Source: Aquisphaera insulae (GTDB lineage Bacteria; Planctomycetota; Planctomycetia; Isosphaerales; Isosphaeraceae). Taken from it: a stretch of DNA of 64,000 nucleotides. The notes under the pieces were generated by a model. It saw nothing but the letters and a program-made list of their open reading frames with translations, did no database searches and was not told the DNA's origin. How positions within the stretch are numbered: position 1 is the stretch's first letter; the number at the start of each line of letters is the position of its first letter. The stretch lies in the NCBI RefSeq assembly GCF_011064615.1, contig NZ_JAALJH010000037.1:20211-84210 (forward strand), written 5' to 3'. The position numbers and the translations under genes are program-made. Shown in pieces: positions 8,629 to 16,799 of the stretch.

Positions 8629-9744
8629 TCACGTCTGGGGCGTGAACAGGATCACGTCCACTCGCCTCTCGGGGAGCGGCTCGGCGGCCGGCTCCAGGCC
8701 GCGGGGGACCTGGGTGCCGAAGCCGACGGCGGTGACCTTGCGGGAGCGGAACCAGCCGGCGGAGTCGAGCCCGTGCTTCTCCACCAGATACCTGCGCACC
8801 GAGTCGGCCTGCTCCTGGGTCAGGACCTCGGCCAGGTCCGGATCTTGCCCCGGCCCGGTGAAGGCGGCGATCACCACCTCGGCCCTCGCCCGGTTGGCCG
8901 CCTTGCACCAGGTGCCCAGCTCGTTGAGCCGGACTCGCCCGGTCGGGGTCAGGATCGCCCGGCCGGGCTCGAAGAGGTCGTCCGCGGCCAGGGTCCGGCT
9001 CTCCTTGAGGGCGCCGGGCTGGTAGAGGATCTTCTCGCGCTCGTAGTAGGAACGGCCCTCGAAGTAGCGGGAGAGCGGCCAGGTCCGCTTGAGGGCGTCG
9101 AGGTTGTCCTCCATCGCGGCGAAGGTCTTCTCGCCCCGCCTGGTCACCGACATCAGGCTCTGATAGGCGTCGTCGTCCTGCACGAGCTTCCCCAGCGACC
9201 CCCTCCCCGCGCGGACGGTCGCGGCGATGGCGTTGATCTCCTCCAGGCCGGTCCGGGCGGTCTTCGCCAGCTCGTCGAGCTTCCGGAGCGAGTCGCCCGT
9301 CTGCTTCATCAGGTCGCCCAGCTCGATCGGGGCCTCGGAGCGGATCAGGCCGCCGTCGGCGACGGCCGCCGCGTCGGGCTTGCCCGGCGTGATCTCCACC
9401 ACCCGCGCACCGACCATCCCCTCGGAGAGGATCCGCGCCACCGCGTCCTCGCGGACGAGCGAGTGCAGCCGCTCGTCCAGGCGGAGGATCAGCTCCACCG
9501 GCTGGCCGGGCAGCCGGGGCGGGATCACCCGCTCCACCACCCCGGCATCCATCCCCTGCAGCCGCGCGCGGTGGCCCGCCTCCAGGCCGGTCACGGTGGC
9601 GAACGCCGCCCGGACGCGGAAGACCGGCTGGACGTTCCAGCGCCGGTCGGCCACCTGGTAGAGCCCGAAGCCCCCCAGCGCCAGCACCAGCACGACGAAC
9701 CCCGCGTTCGCCAGCGCCCGCCACCGCCCGATGTCGCGATTCAT
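8629..9744 (-). CDS. MlaD/MCE-domain lipid transport protein with OmpA-like tail
   Basis: Membrane-anchored substrate-binding component of an Mla/MCE lipid transporter, 371 residues. One N-terminal membrane anchor (about 13-30, AGFVVLVLALGGFGLYQV) precedes the MCE domain (about 40-115, VFRVRAAFATVTGLEAGHRARLQGMDAGVV). A helical stretch in the middle resembles MCE-associated linkers. The C-terminal 120 residues resemble an OmpA-like/peptidoglycan-binding fold: AEVVIAAFTG, LTQEQADSVRRYLVEKHGL, VTAVGFGTQVP, ERRVDVILF. That tail is not typical of E. coli MlaD and could tether the protein to the wall. The gene lies 117 bases downstream of the MlaE permease on the same strand. Confidence 0.8.
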   Translation of the reverse strand: MNRDIGRWRALANAGFVVLVLALGGFGLYQVADRRWNVQPVFRVRAAFATVTGLEAGHRARLQGMDAGVVERVIPPRLPGQPVELILRLDERLHSLVREDAVARILSEGMVGARVVEITPGKPDAAAVADGGLIRSEAPIELGDLMKQTGDSLRKLDELAKTARTGLEEINAIAATVRAGRGSLGKLVQDDDAYQSLMSVTRRGEKTFAAMEDNLDALKRTWPLSRYFEGRSYYEREKILYQPGALKESRTLAADDLFEPGRAILTPTGRVRLNELGTWCKAANRARAEVVIAAFTGPGQDPDLAEVLTQEQADSVRRYLVEKHGLDSAGWFRSRKVTAVGFGTQVPRGLEPAAEPLPERRVDVILFTPQT

Positions 9745-9861
9745 GGGATCGCCCCCGGTCGCGGCCTCCTGCCTGGAACCACTCCCCCGCGATGCCCCCA
9801 GCCCTTCCTGCGTACTGTAGGAATTCGCCGGCCGGAATCAACGGCCCCCTCGATGGCGCCC

Positions 9862-10647
9862 TCAGGGCCCGCCCAGGCCGAACGCCTGGTTGGCGAGCTG
9901 GAGGCACGGCACGAGCACGACGTTGGCCGCGAAGACGGCGAGCGTGGCGAGCACCACGCCCCGGGTGGCCGACCGGCCGACGGCCTCCGCGGATCGGTCC
10001 GAATTGAGGCCGACCCAGCAGCCGATCACCCCCACGAGCAGGCCGAAGACCGCCGTCTTGAGCGTGGCCTCGATCACGTCCGTCATCCGCAGGAACATCA
10101 GCGAGTCCCGCCAGAACCGCAGGGGCGTGAGCTTGCCGCCGGTCAGCTCGCCGACGAGCGCACCCGCCAGCGCCGAGCCGTCGATCATCACCGTCAATAA
10201 TGGGACCGCCAGCGCGCAGGCGATCGCCCGCGGGGCGACGAGCCCGGCGATCGGGTCGGTCCCCATCGCCAGGCGGGCCTCGATCTCCTCGTTGAGCGTC
10301 ATCGTCCCGAGCTCGGCGGCGAGCCCCGCGCCCATCCGGCTGGCCACGAGCACCCCGGCCAGCACCGGGCCGATCTCCACCACCACGGCGACGCTCAGGA
10401 AGCTCGGCAGGGCCGACTCCGCGCCGTTGGCGACCAGCAGCCGATGGGTCTGGAGCCAGGTGACCAGGCCGACGCTCAGGCCCGCCCCCACCACGATCGG
10501 CAGGCTCATCACCGCGACCCGCTCGAACTGGAAGACCACCTCCCCGAACGACCGGACGATCGCCCGGGGGGCCGCGGCGAGCGTCCGCAGGGCGAAGTCG
10601 ATGAACCGGCCGAAGTGCTCGAGCCGAGTCAGGCCGCCGGAGATCAT
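9862..10647 (-). CDS. mlaE: MlaE family ABC transporter permease
   Basis: Inner-membrane permease of an Mla-type phospholipid/hydrophobic-compound ABC transporter, 261 residues, the expected size. Several hydrophobic helices and the conserved cytoplasmic stretch AGLAAELGTMTLNEEIEARLAMG identify it. That Glu-Leu-Gly-Thr-Met motif with the following Glu-x-Asp/Glu-Ala-Leu contacts the ATPase in the family. The ATG at 10647 has GGAGG upstream. The gene is followed by the MCE protein. No MlaF-type ATPase gene lies nearby, so the ATPase must be encoded elsewhere. Confidence 0.9.
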   Translation of the reverse strand: MISGGLTRLEHFGRFIDFALRTLAAAPRAIVRSFGEVVFQFERVAVMSLPIVVGAGLSVGLVTWLQTHRLLVANGAESALPSFLSVAVVVEIGPVLAGVLVASRMGAGLAAELGTMTLNEEIEARLAMGTDPIAGLVAPRAIACALAVPLLTVMIDGSALAGALVGELTGGKLTPLRFWRDSLMFLRMTDVIEATLKTAVFGLLVGVIGCWVGLNSDRSAEAVGRSATRGVVLATLAVFAANVVLVPCLQLANQAFGLGGP

Positions 10648-10720
10648 CGTCCGATCCTCCGATCGACATTGTCCCAAGCGGCCTGGCTTCGGAACATCGA
10701 GTGATCGACAGATGGCACAG

Positions 10721-10817
10721 GGTGGCCGTGGTGGAACACCACGGCGAGCGGGCTGAGTGGGGGGACAGGCTCTTCTTCTCCGCCGAGGCGGTCCCGCGGT
10801 GTTCCACCACGGCCACC
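10721..10817. repeat. Perfect 20-base inverted repeat in a divergent intergenic region
   Basis: Arms at 10721-10740 and 10798-10817 (GGTGGCCGTGGTGGAACACC and its exact complement) enclose 57 bases. The element sits in the 442-base gap between the divergent mlaE (10647) and hydrolase (11090) genes, which otherwise shows no gene. There are no transposase, terminal target duplication or T-tract features. It could be a dispersed intergenic repeat, a cruciform/regulatory site or a bidirectional transcript structure. Confidence 0.8.
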
Positions 10818-11089
10818 CGGAAGGGCAGAGTGGGTGCAGGATGTGTCAGCATCCTCCCTCGCGATTCGAGACACTCGCCCTCCAACTTGCCCTGTCGACC
10901 CGACCTCGAGCCGGCGCCCGATGAGTCATTCGGCGGCCGCCGTGAAGATTGGCGGTGATTCATTGCCAGGGGACTTTTCTGCATGATAGGGTGTGGCTCG
11001 GCCGGGGTCAAAAGAGGTCCGCGTGCGACCTTCCCGCTGCGACGATCCCGGCGCTCGACGACCGCCCGAGTCCAGGGAGAAGCCGCCCG

Positions 11090-12436
11090 ATGACCCCGCG
11101 ATTGACGCCGACGCTCCCCCTCCGCTTCATGGCCTTCATGGCCCTCATCGCCGCGACCGCCACGGCCCACGGCCAGTCTCCCCCCGCCGAGCTCGACGAG
11201 TACGTCAAGGCGCCCGACCCGGCCTTCGCCTGGAAGGAGCTGGGCACCAAGACCACCCCGCAGGGGACCGTCCACCTCCTGGAGCTGACGTCCCAGGTCT
11301 GGCACGACATCACCTGGAAGCACGACCTGACCATCATCGAGCCCGCCAACCTCGCCCACCGCGGCGCCGCGCTCCTGTTCATCTCCGGCGGCTCGACCAC
11401 CAGCCACCCCGACGACAAGGACTTCGCCCAGGGCTTCGCCATCGCCAGGGCCACCGGCGGCCGGGTGGCCATGCTCCGCCAGGTCCCCAACCAGCCGCTC
11501 CTGGGCAACCGCACCGAGGACGACCTCATCTCCGAGACCTTCCTCCGCTACCTCGCCACCAAGGACAAGACGTGGCCGCTGCTCTTCCCCATGGTCAAGA
11601 GCGCCGTGCGGGCCATGGACGCCGTCCAGGCCTGGTCGGAGAAGCAGGGGAAGGACCGGATCGAGCGGTTCGTCGTCACCGGCGCCTCCAAGCGGGGCTG
11701 GACCACCTGGCTGACCGGCGCGTCGGACAGCCGGGTCATCGCGATCGCCCCGATGGTCATCGTCATGCTCAACCTCGGCCCGCAGGGCCCCAACCAGCTC
11801 GACGTCTGGGGCAAGTACAGCGAGCAGATCGACGACTACGTCAGCAAGGGGCTGATGGAGAAGGCCCAGACCGGAGAGGGCCGGCTCCTCTGGCGGATGG
11901 TGGACCCGTTCACGTTCCGCGACCGCCTGACCATGCCCAAGCTCCTGATCAACGGCGCCAATGATCGCTACTGGACCCTCAACGCGCTGGACCTCTACTG
12001 GGACGGCCTGGCCGCCCCCAAGTACGTCGTCGAGCTCCCCAACGCGGGCCACGGCCTGGAGCAGAACCGGGACTGGGCGATCAACGGCCTGGGTGCCTTC
12101 TTCCGCCACGCGGTCACCGTCCGGCCGATGCCCGCCCTCTCCTGGGCGATGACCGAGTCCGACGGGTCCGCGACCCTGAAGATCGAGTCCCGCCCCCTGC
12201 CCAAGTCCGCACGCCTCTGGACCGCGACGGCCCCCACCCGCGACTTCCGCGAGGCGAAGTGGACCTCCAGCCCGCTGCCCGCCGGCAACACCATCACCGC
12301 CCCCCTGCCGAAGCCCGCGACCGGCCGGGCCGCCTACTTCGCCGACCTCGAATTCGAGATCGACGACCTGCCCTACCACCTGACCACCTCGTTCTTCGAG
12401 CCCGGCGTCCCCCGCAAGACCGCCGAGTCCCACTGA
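11090..12436 (+). CDS. Secreted PhoPQ-activated pathogenicity-related (PqaA-like) hydrolase
   Basis: Alpha/beta-hydrolase-like secreted protein, 448 residues, of the PhoPQ-related family (PqaA, AprA-like). It has an N-terminal signal peptide (FMAFMALIAATATAHGQ), and ATG 11090 follows AGGGAGAAG. Conserved family features are ELTSQVWHDITWKHDL, LLFISGG, the nucleophile-elbow-like VVTGASKRGWTTWL, an acid region PKLLINGANDRYW and VVELPNAGHGLE with the late His. The family's biochemical activity is poorly known; autotransporter-independent export and a hydrolase fold are the safe statements. The gene is monocistronic and ends in a strong palindrome at 12475-12521. Confidence 0.87.
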   Translation: MTPRLTPTLPLRFMAFMALIAATATAHGQSPPAELDEYVKAPDPAFAWKELGTKTTPQGTVHLLELTSQVWHDITWKHDLTIIEPANLAHRGAALLFISGGSTTSHPDDKDFAQGFAIARATGGRVAMLRQVPNQPLLGNRTEDDLISETFLRYLATKDKTWPLLFPMVKSAVRAMDAVQAWSEKQGKDRIERFVVTGASKRGWTTWLTGASDSRVIAIAPMVIVMLNLGPQGPNQLDVWGKYSEQIDDYVSKGLMEKAQTGEGRLLWRMVDPFTFRDRLTMPKLLINGANDRYWTLNALDLYWDGLAAPKYVVELPNAGHGLEQNRDWAINGLGAFFRHAVTVRPMPALSWAMTESDGSATLKIESRPLPKSARLWTATAPTRDFREAKWTSSPLPAGNTITAPLPKPATGRAAYFADLEFEIDDLPYHLTTSFFEPGVPRKTAESH

Positions 12437-12474
12437 GCCGGAACAAGGACCCGGGCTGATCGATGCCTCCAATC

Positions 12475-12521
12475 CCCTCGGCTCGCCGTCGCACGCACCC
12501 GATTGCGTCGCGAGCCGAGGG
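12475..12521. terminator. Terminator-like hairpin between convergent genes
   Basis: Perfect 12-base arms (CCCTCGGCTCGC at 12475-12486 and its complement at 12510-12521) with a 23-base loop lie between the 3' ends of the plus-strand hydrolase and the minus-strand gene. There is no T-run, so it may act as a folded end or rho-assisted stop for both directions. Confidence 0.5.
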
Positions 12522-12538
12522 CTGCCGGCCTTCCACTC

Positions 12539-13753
12539 ACCGCCCTCCCCGACGGTCGCAAATTGGGTTCGATTGTCTCCCGGGCTTCCCGTCGCGGTGA
12601 TCGAAAGTGATTGGGGTGTTTCGGTTTGCGTCAAAGCTAAAATTGGCTTTGCCCCCGCGATTTCGTGCGGTGTGGGAACCGGCTCGGGTTCGGTGGCCAG
12701 CTCGCCCGGGCCGGCCGCCGGGTCGTGAGGATGCCCGTCTAACCCGGTCTCCGCGTCCGCGTCCGCATCCTCGCGGACCTGGCAGAGCTCGTGGAGGATG
12801 TCCATCAGCTCCCGGCTCATCGCCTCGATCTGGCGGCGGGGGCCATCCAGCGCGGCGCCCGCGGAGAGGACCTCGCAACCGTCGTCGCCGGCATCCTCCG
12901 CGTTCTCTTCCATGGCCTCGAGCCGCGCCTTCTCGTGGTCGATCACGCGGAGCAGGAACGCCCAGGCCAGGTCCGACGATTTCGGCGGCGGGCCGATCTC
13001 GCGCCAGCGGATCGATTCGATCAGGAAGTCCTCGGTCCCGCACCGTCGGGCTGCGTCACGGGCCTGGACGAAATACTCGTCGCAGCCGGCCCTGCCCTTC
13101 TCGTTCAACATGTTGCAGGCGATGAAGACGGCGTTGATCCGCGGGTCGATGGTGATGTCCCAGGCGTCGCCGCCGAGCATCCGGACGAGCTGGTGGCGCT
13201 GCCAGGTGCCGACCTCGCCCCCCGCCCAGATCCAGTCCCGGAGGAACTGCCAGGACCCGCGGAGCCAGGCACGGCCGGCCGCCATGCCCTCCAGCTCGGC
13301 GAGGATCCCCCGGGCCCGCTCCGCCGGGTCGTCGACCCAGCCCGTCCACGCCTGGAGCTTCTTCACGAGGCGATCAACCCGTTCCTGGTCGCGTTCGGCG
13401 GCCGTCGGCTCCTTCGCCTTGCGGCCTCCCGGCCCCTCGCTGGCCGCCTCCGCCAGATAGGCCGATTCGGCCTTCTCGGCCTGTTCGATGTCCCAGGACA
13501 GCTCGGCGGCCCGGGTCATCAGGGCCCTGTCCCGTTCGCTCGCCCCGGGGGCCAGGTCCCCGAGGAACTCCTCGACCCGCCGCGCCTTCCCCCGCGGGTC
13601 CTCCCCGGGCGCCTTCGGCAGCTCGACGACCTGGAGCTTCTGCCCCTCCCTGAGCCCGTTGAGCCGGACCCGGTCCTTCCCTTGCTGCGTTCGCGGTCCC
13701 GTCGAGAGCCGTGCATTCCGCCTGTTCGCCAGTCTCTGGGCCTCGGTCGCCAT
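12539..13753 (-). CDS. Planctomycete conserved protein, 3' end undetermined
   Basis: The N-terminal 34 residues (RRNARLSTGPRTQQGKDR and following) match a widespread family beginning with an Asn-Ala-x-x-Ser-Thr-Gly-Pro-x-Thr-x-x-Gly-Lys motif; the function is unknown. The following 330 residues are helical and charged, with plausible coding composition (LANRRNARL; YLAEAASEG; AWTGWVDDPAERARG). ATG 13753 has GGAGG nine bases upstream. The reading frame has no stop until 8246, running antisense to the next gene and across mlaE, so the true end is unclear. The low-complexity tail (EPEPVPTPHE) and the hairpin at 12475-12521 suggest it ends before about 12540; that left boundary is a placeholder, not a stop codon. 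A lost stop or a small frameshift near 12640 is possible. Confidence 0.6.
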
Positions 13754-14024
13754 CGTCGGAAGCCTCCGCCTCGGGATGTTTGGTTCAGGAGGGCGATTGA
13801 TCGACGGCGCGCGCAGTCGCTTTCGCGCCCGCGCCGCGTCTATCCAAGTACAATCCCGAAATCGGGCCGGCCAGTTTCACCAATCTTCCGGGAAGCCGAA
13901 AAAGTCGGGTGAAACAGGGTGCCGGCGCCGACCCGGTCGCCTGCCCCCGCAGCCCGGCGGCCACCATGCAGCCCGCCGAAGGAGCGGACGAGTGCCCCTT
14001 CCTGGAGACGGCGCGGCCGAGGCG

Positions 14025-14927
14025 TCAGGTTTCTGATCGCTCCCAGACTTCGATCACCAGGCCGTCCGGGTCGGCGATGGTCAGGAATTGCCCGTCGCCC
14101 GCGTCGACGATCTCGACGGCATGGGCCGCCAGGTGCTCCGCCGCTCGGGCGAGGTCATCCACCTCGATCCAGAGCAGGAGCTGGGCGTGCTCGGGGAAGC
14201 TCGCCGGGCTGCTCGCCTCCGCATTGGGGAGCAGGTTGAGCCGCAGGCTCCCGAGCCGATAGTGGCGCCCGATCCCGTTGTCGGTCGGGATCGGGACGGC
14301 CCCGAGGACGGTCTCGTAGAAGGCGGCCGTTCGGTCCTGGTCGCGGCAGGCGATCGTCACGGCCATCCCTCGGAACCGCGGCGGCCGTTTCCCCCGAATG
14401 GATCGCCGGGGGCCGGGGAGGACGGCGGGTCGATCGCCGGGCGATGGATCCGGGGAGGGTTCCGCCGCCACGTAGGTCTCGTAGACGATGGCCCGGCCGG
14501 GCCACTCGCCCAGGACGCGGCCGAGGATCTCCTCGACCTTCTTCCAGGAGAGCCCGCCGTAACCCACGCCGATGCGGGGCATGGCGATGCTGTCGATCCC
14601 CTCGGCATCGGCGATCACCCTCATTTGCCCCAGGGCCGTCTCGATGGCCTCGTAGCTGGCCCGGGCGTGCCAGAAGGCCTCCTGGGTGCCGAGGTTGAAG
14701 ACCCAGGGCCGACGATCATCCTTCCAGAGCCAGGCGTCACCGAGGTTGAACTGCCGCGGCACCGCCTTGCAGCGGGCGCGGAATTGCTCGTACATCTCCG
14801 GATATCGCTCGCGGAATCCCCGGGCGACCCCCGCCCCCATGGACCCCTGGCAGTTGCAGCCGTGCGCCAGGGCCCGCGCGTTGGCGGCGTTCGCGAAGAG
14901 ATCGCCCGCGACGAACTCGATGGGCAT
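14025..14927 (-). CDS. Macro domain-VOC fusion protein
   Basis: Two-domain protein of 300 residues. Residues 1-153 are a macro domain of the TARG1/DarG-like kind: MPIEFVAGDLFANAANARA, AHGCNCQGSMGAGVA, FNLGTQ, AMPRIGVGYGGLSW. Such domains bind or remove ADP-ribose. A Pro/Arg-rich linker (about 155-186) leads to a VOC domain (188-298): VTIACRDQDRTAAFYETVLG, HAQLLLWIEVDDL, FLTIADPDGLVIEVWE. ATG 14927 has GGAG upstream. The VOC part could start at Met188 (14366), where only a weak ribosome site (GAGGG next to the ATG) is seen, so one fused product is favoured. The pairing has no obvious known function. Confidence 0.8.
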   Translation of the reverse strand: MPIEFVAGDLFANAANARALAHGCNCQGSMGAGVARGFRERYPEMYEQFRARCKAVPRQFNLGDAWLWKDDRRPWVFNLGTQEAFWHARASYEAIETALGQMRVIADAEGIDSIAMPRIGVGYGGLSWKKVEEILGRVLGEWPGRAIVYETYVAAEPSPDPSPGDRPAVLPGPRRSIRGKRPPRFRGMAVTIACRDQDRTAAFYETVLGAVPIPTDNGIGRHYRLGSLRLNLLPNAEASSPASFPEHAQLLLWIEVDDLARAAEHLAAHAVEIVDAGDGQFLTIADPDGLVIEVWERSET

Positions 14928-15212
14928 TTCACCGCTCCGCGGGGCCAGGATGATCGCCCCGGTGATCCTGCCTCCGGCCGAAATGGCGAGAGGCCAGCCG
15001 GCGGATCCATGGTAATGCCCGGGGGGAGATTCTCCCATGCGTGGGCCGAGCGAGCCGGACGCAACCCCGCCACCGATCGGCCTTCCTCGATGGCCCGGCA
15101 TTTGCTATGCCTTCCCGTTGGAGGGCGTCGCGGATCCGCACGATGCGGGGCGGGCGCCTCGTCCGGTCGGTCGTCTTGACCCATGTCGTTTCCCTGGGTG
15201 AGGAGCGCCTGG

Positions 15213-15752
15213 ATGGATACTGCATGCCCGATCGCCGAATCCCATCCCCTGCATCGCCTCTTCCGAGGCCTGACCGAATCCACCTTCATGACCGACCTGG
15301 GGATCGGCGATCCCTCGCTGGTCGGCTATGTCTCGCAATTGCTGGCGCGGTTCGTCTCCAGCCAGAACGTCTGGCAGGTCCGGGACGGCCGGGGGCGTCG
15401 CGTCGGCCGTGTCGCGGAGATGCTGGCCGAGGCCGAGGCGGCCCCCAGCGACGAACGCCGACGCGAGTGCCTCCGCCACGTCGGGGACTTCACGCTCTTC
15501 TGGACCGGCGTCTACCCCGAGGCCCTGCCGAAGCTCCAGGCCGCCCCGCTGGCCGACTCCCTGATCAGCTACCAGGAGCAGGGCAAGCGATCCTACTACC
15601 GGGCCAGTACCCTCGGCCCCTCCGAGCTCGGCGGCGTCTTCCGCCGGCTCAGCGAGGAGTTCGAGCTCTGCGCCTTCGGCCTCTCCCGCGTCCGTCAGGA
15701 ATGGGAGAGGCTCGAAGCGGCCCATCCGCAACCGCGTCGGATGCTGGCCTGA
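15213..15752 (+). CDS. Conserved hypothetical protein
   Basis: Protein of 179 residues with no recognised domain. The composition and conserved-looking stretches (HPLHRLFRGLTESTF, GDFTLFWTGVYPEAL, LISYQEQGKRSYYRAS, EELCAF-like EEFELCAFGLSRVR) are those of a genuine soluble, mostly helical protein. ATG 15213 with GAGGAG eight bases upstream is chosen over an upstream in-frame ATG. It is transcribed divergently from the macro-VOC gene and is followed by a rhomboid gene 178 bases on. No function can be proposed. Confidence 0.75.
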   Translation: MDTACPIAESHPLHRLFRGLTESTFMTDLGIGDPSLVGYVSQLLARFVSSQNVWQVRDGRGRRVGRVAEMLAEAEAAPSDERRRECLRHVGDFTLFWTGVYPEALPKLQAAPLADSLISYQEQGKRSYYRASTLGPSELGGVFRRLSEEFELCAFGLSRVRQEWERLEAAHPQPRRMLA

Positions 15753-15930
15753 CCGCCTGCCCGCGATTGCCGCAGGATGCCCACGACCTCGGCAACGGGC
15801 CCGCGGCGGGAGTACCCGCGCGCGGCGGCCGTGCTACAATGCCGGCTCGAATCGGCCGGCCGTCGGCGACTCCTCGGGGATGGTGCGAGGGGGCCCGGGC
15901 CGCGGCGATCGCTTCGCGGGGGCTTCGGAC

Positions 15931-16755
15931 ATGGTCTTGCCGCTCGGTGACCTGGAACGCACGCGGATCACGCCCTTCGTGACCTATGCCCTGATCGCGG
16001 CCAACGTCGCGATGTTCCTGCTCCAGGAAAACCGGGGCGAAAAGTTCACGATGGCTTATGCGTGTACCCCCTGGGAGGTCACCCACGCGGACGACCTCGA
16101 CCAGCCGATCGTGGTGCGTCCGGCCGAGGACGTACGCGTCCGCGACCCGAGGGACCCGACGGGGCGGCGGATCGTGATCGTCGAGCGCCCGGCGCAGGTG
16201 ATCCCGCACGCCCCCGCCGCGATTCCGCCATGGATGACGCTCCTGACCTGCATGTTCCTGCACGGCGGCTGGATGCACCTGCTGGGGAACATGCTCTACC
16301 TCTGGATCGTCGGCGATAATGTGGAGGAAGTCCTCGGGCCGGTCCTCTACGTCGTCGCCTACCTCGCCTGCGGGCTCGCCGGCTCGCTGGCGCAGATCGC
16401 CGCGGCGCCGAACTCGCAGATCCCCACCCTGGGGGCCTCCGGGGCCATCGCCGGGATCATGGGGGCGTACGTCGTCTGGTTCCCCCACAACCAGATGAGG
16501 GTGCTGGTCTTCCGCGTGATCACCGTGCTCCCGGCGATCATCGTGATCGGCGGCTGGATCGCCCTCCAGGTGATCTCCGGCGCGGGGGCCTTCGGCTCGA
16601 TCGGCGAGACCGGTGGGGTGGCCTATCTCGCCCACATCGGCGGGGCCCTCGCGGGGATCGTCGTCGCCTTCCTGTTCATGGACCGGGCCCGATACGTCAA
16701 GGCCCGCAACGAGCACGAGCGGGGCTGGTCGTCGTACGCGCCGCCGGGGTACTGA
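15931..16755 (+). CDS. Rhomboid family intramembrane serine protease
   Basis: Polytopic protease of 274 residues in the GlpG/rhomboid fold. The catalytic dyad is Ser170 in LGASGAIAG and His235 in AHIGGALAG. The helix-2 motif HGGWMHLLGN supplies the conserved His116 and Asn120. A soluble loop of about 60 residues between the first two membrane segments (about 38-100) carries many charged residues. Start: ATG 15931, because the following residues begin the first helix region (the upstream open frame has no helix). It is likely to cleave membrane proteins near their top; the substrate is unknown. No neighbour suggests a pathway. Confidence 0.92.
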   Translation: MVLPLGDLERTRITPFVTYALIAANVAMFLLQENRGEKFTMAYACTPWEVTHADDLDQPIVVRPAEDVRVRDPRDPTGRRIVIVERPAQVIPHAPAAIPPWMTLLTCMFLHGGWMHLLGNMLYLWIVGDNVEEVLGPVLYVVAYLACGLAGSLAQIAAAPNSQIPTLGASGAIAGIMGAYVVWFPHNQMRVLVFRVITVLPAIIVIGGWIALQVISGAGAFGSIGETGGVAYLAHIGGALAGIVVAFLFMDRARYVKARNEHERGWSSYAPPGY

Positions 16756-16799
16756 GGCCGCGCATCGGGCGACAGACGCCGTGGCCGTGGCTGCGAATG

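Noticed and set aside
12537..13043. Minus-strand open frame of 168 codons, as the true 3' part of the 13753 gene
   Set aside because: Joining requires a frameshift for which no homologous sequence evidence could be seen; kept only as a possibility.
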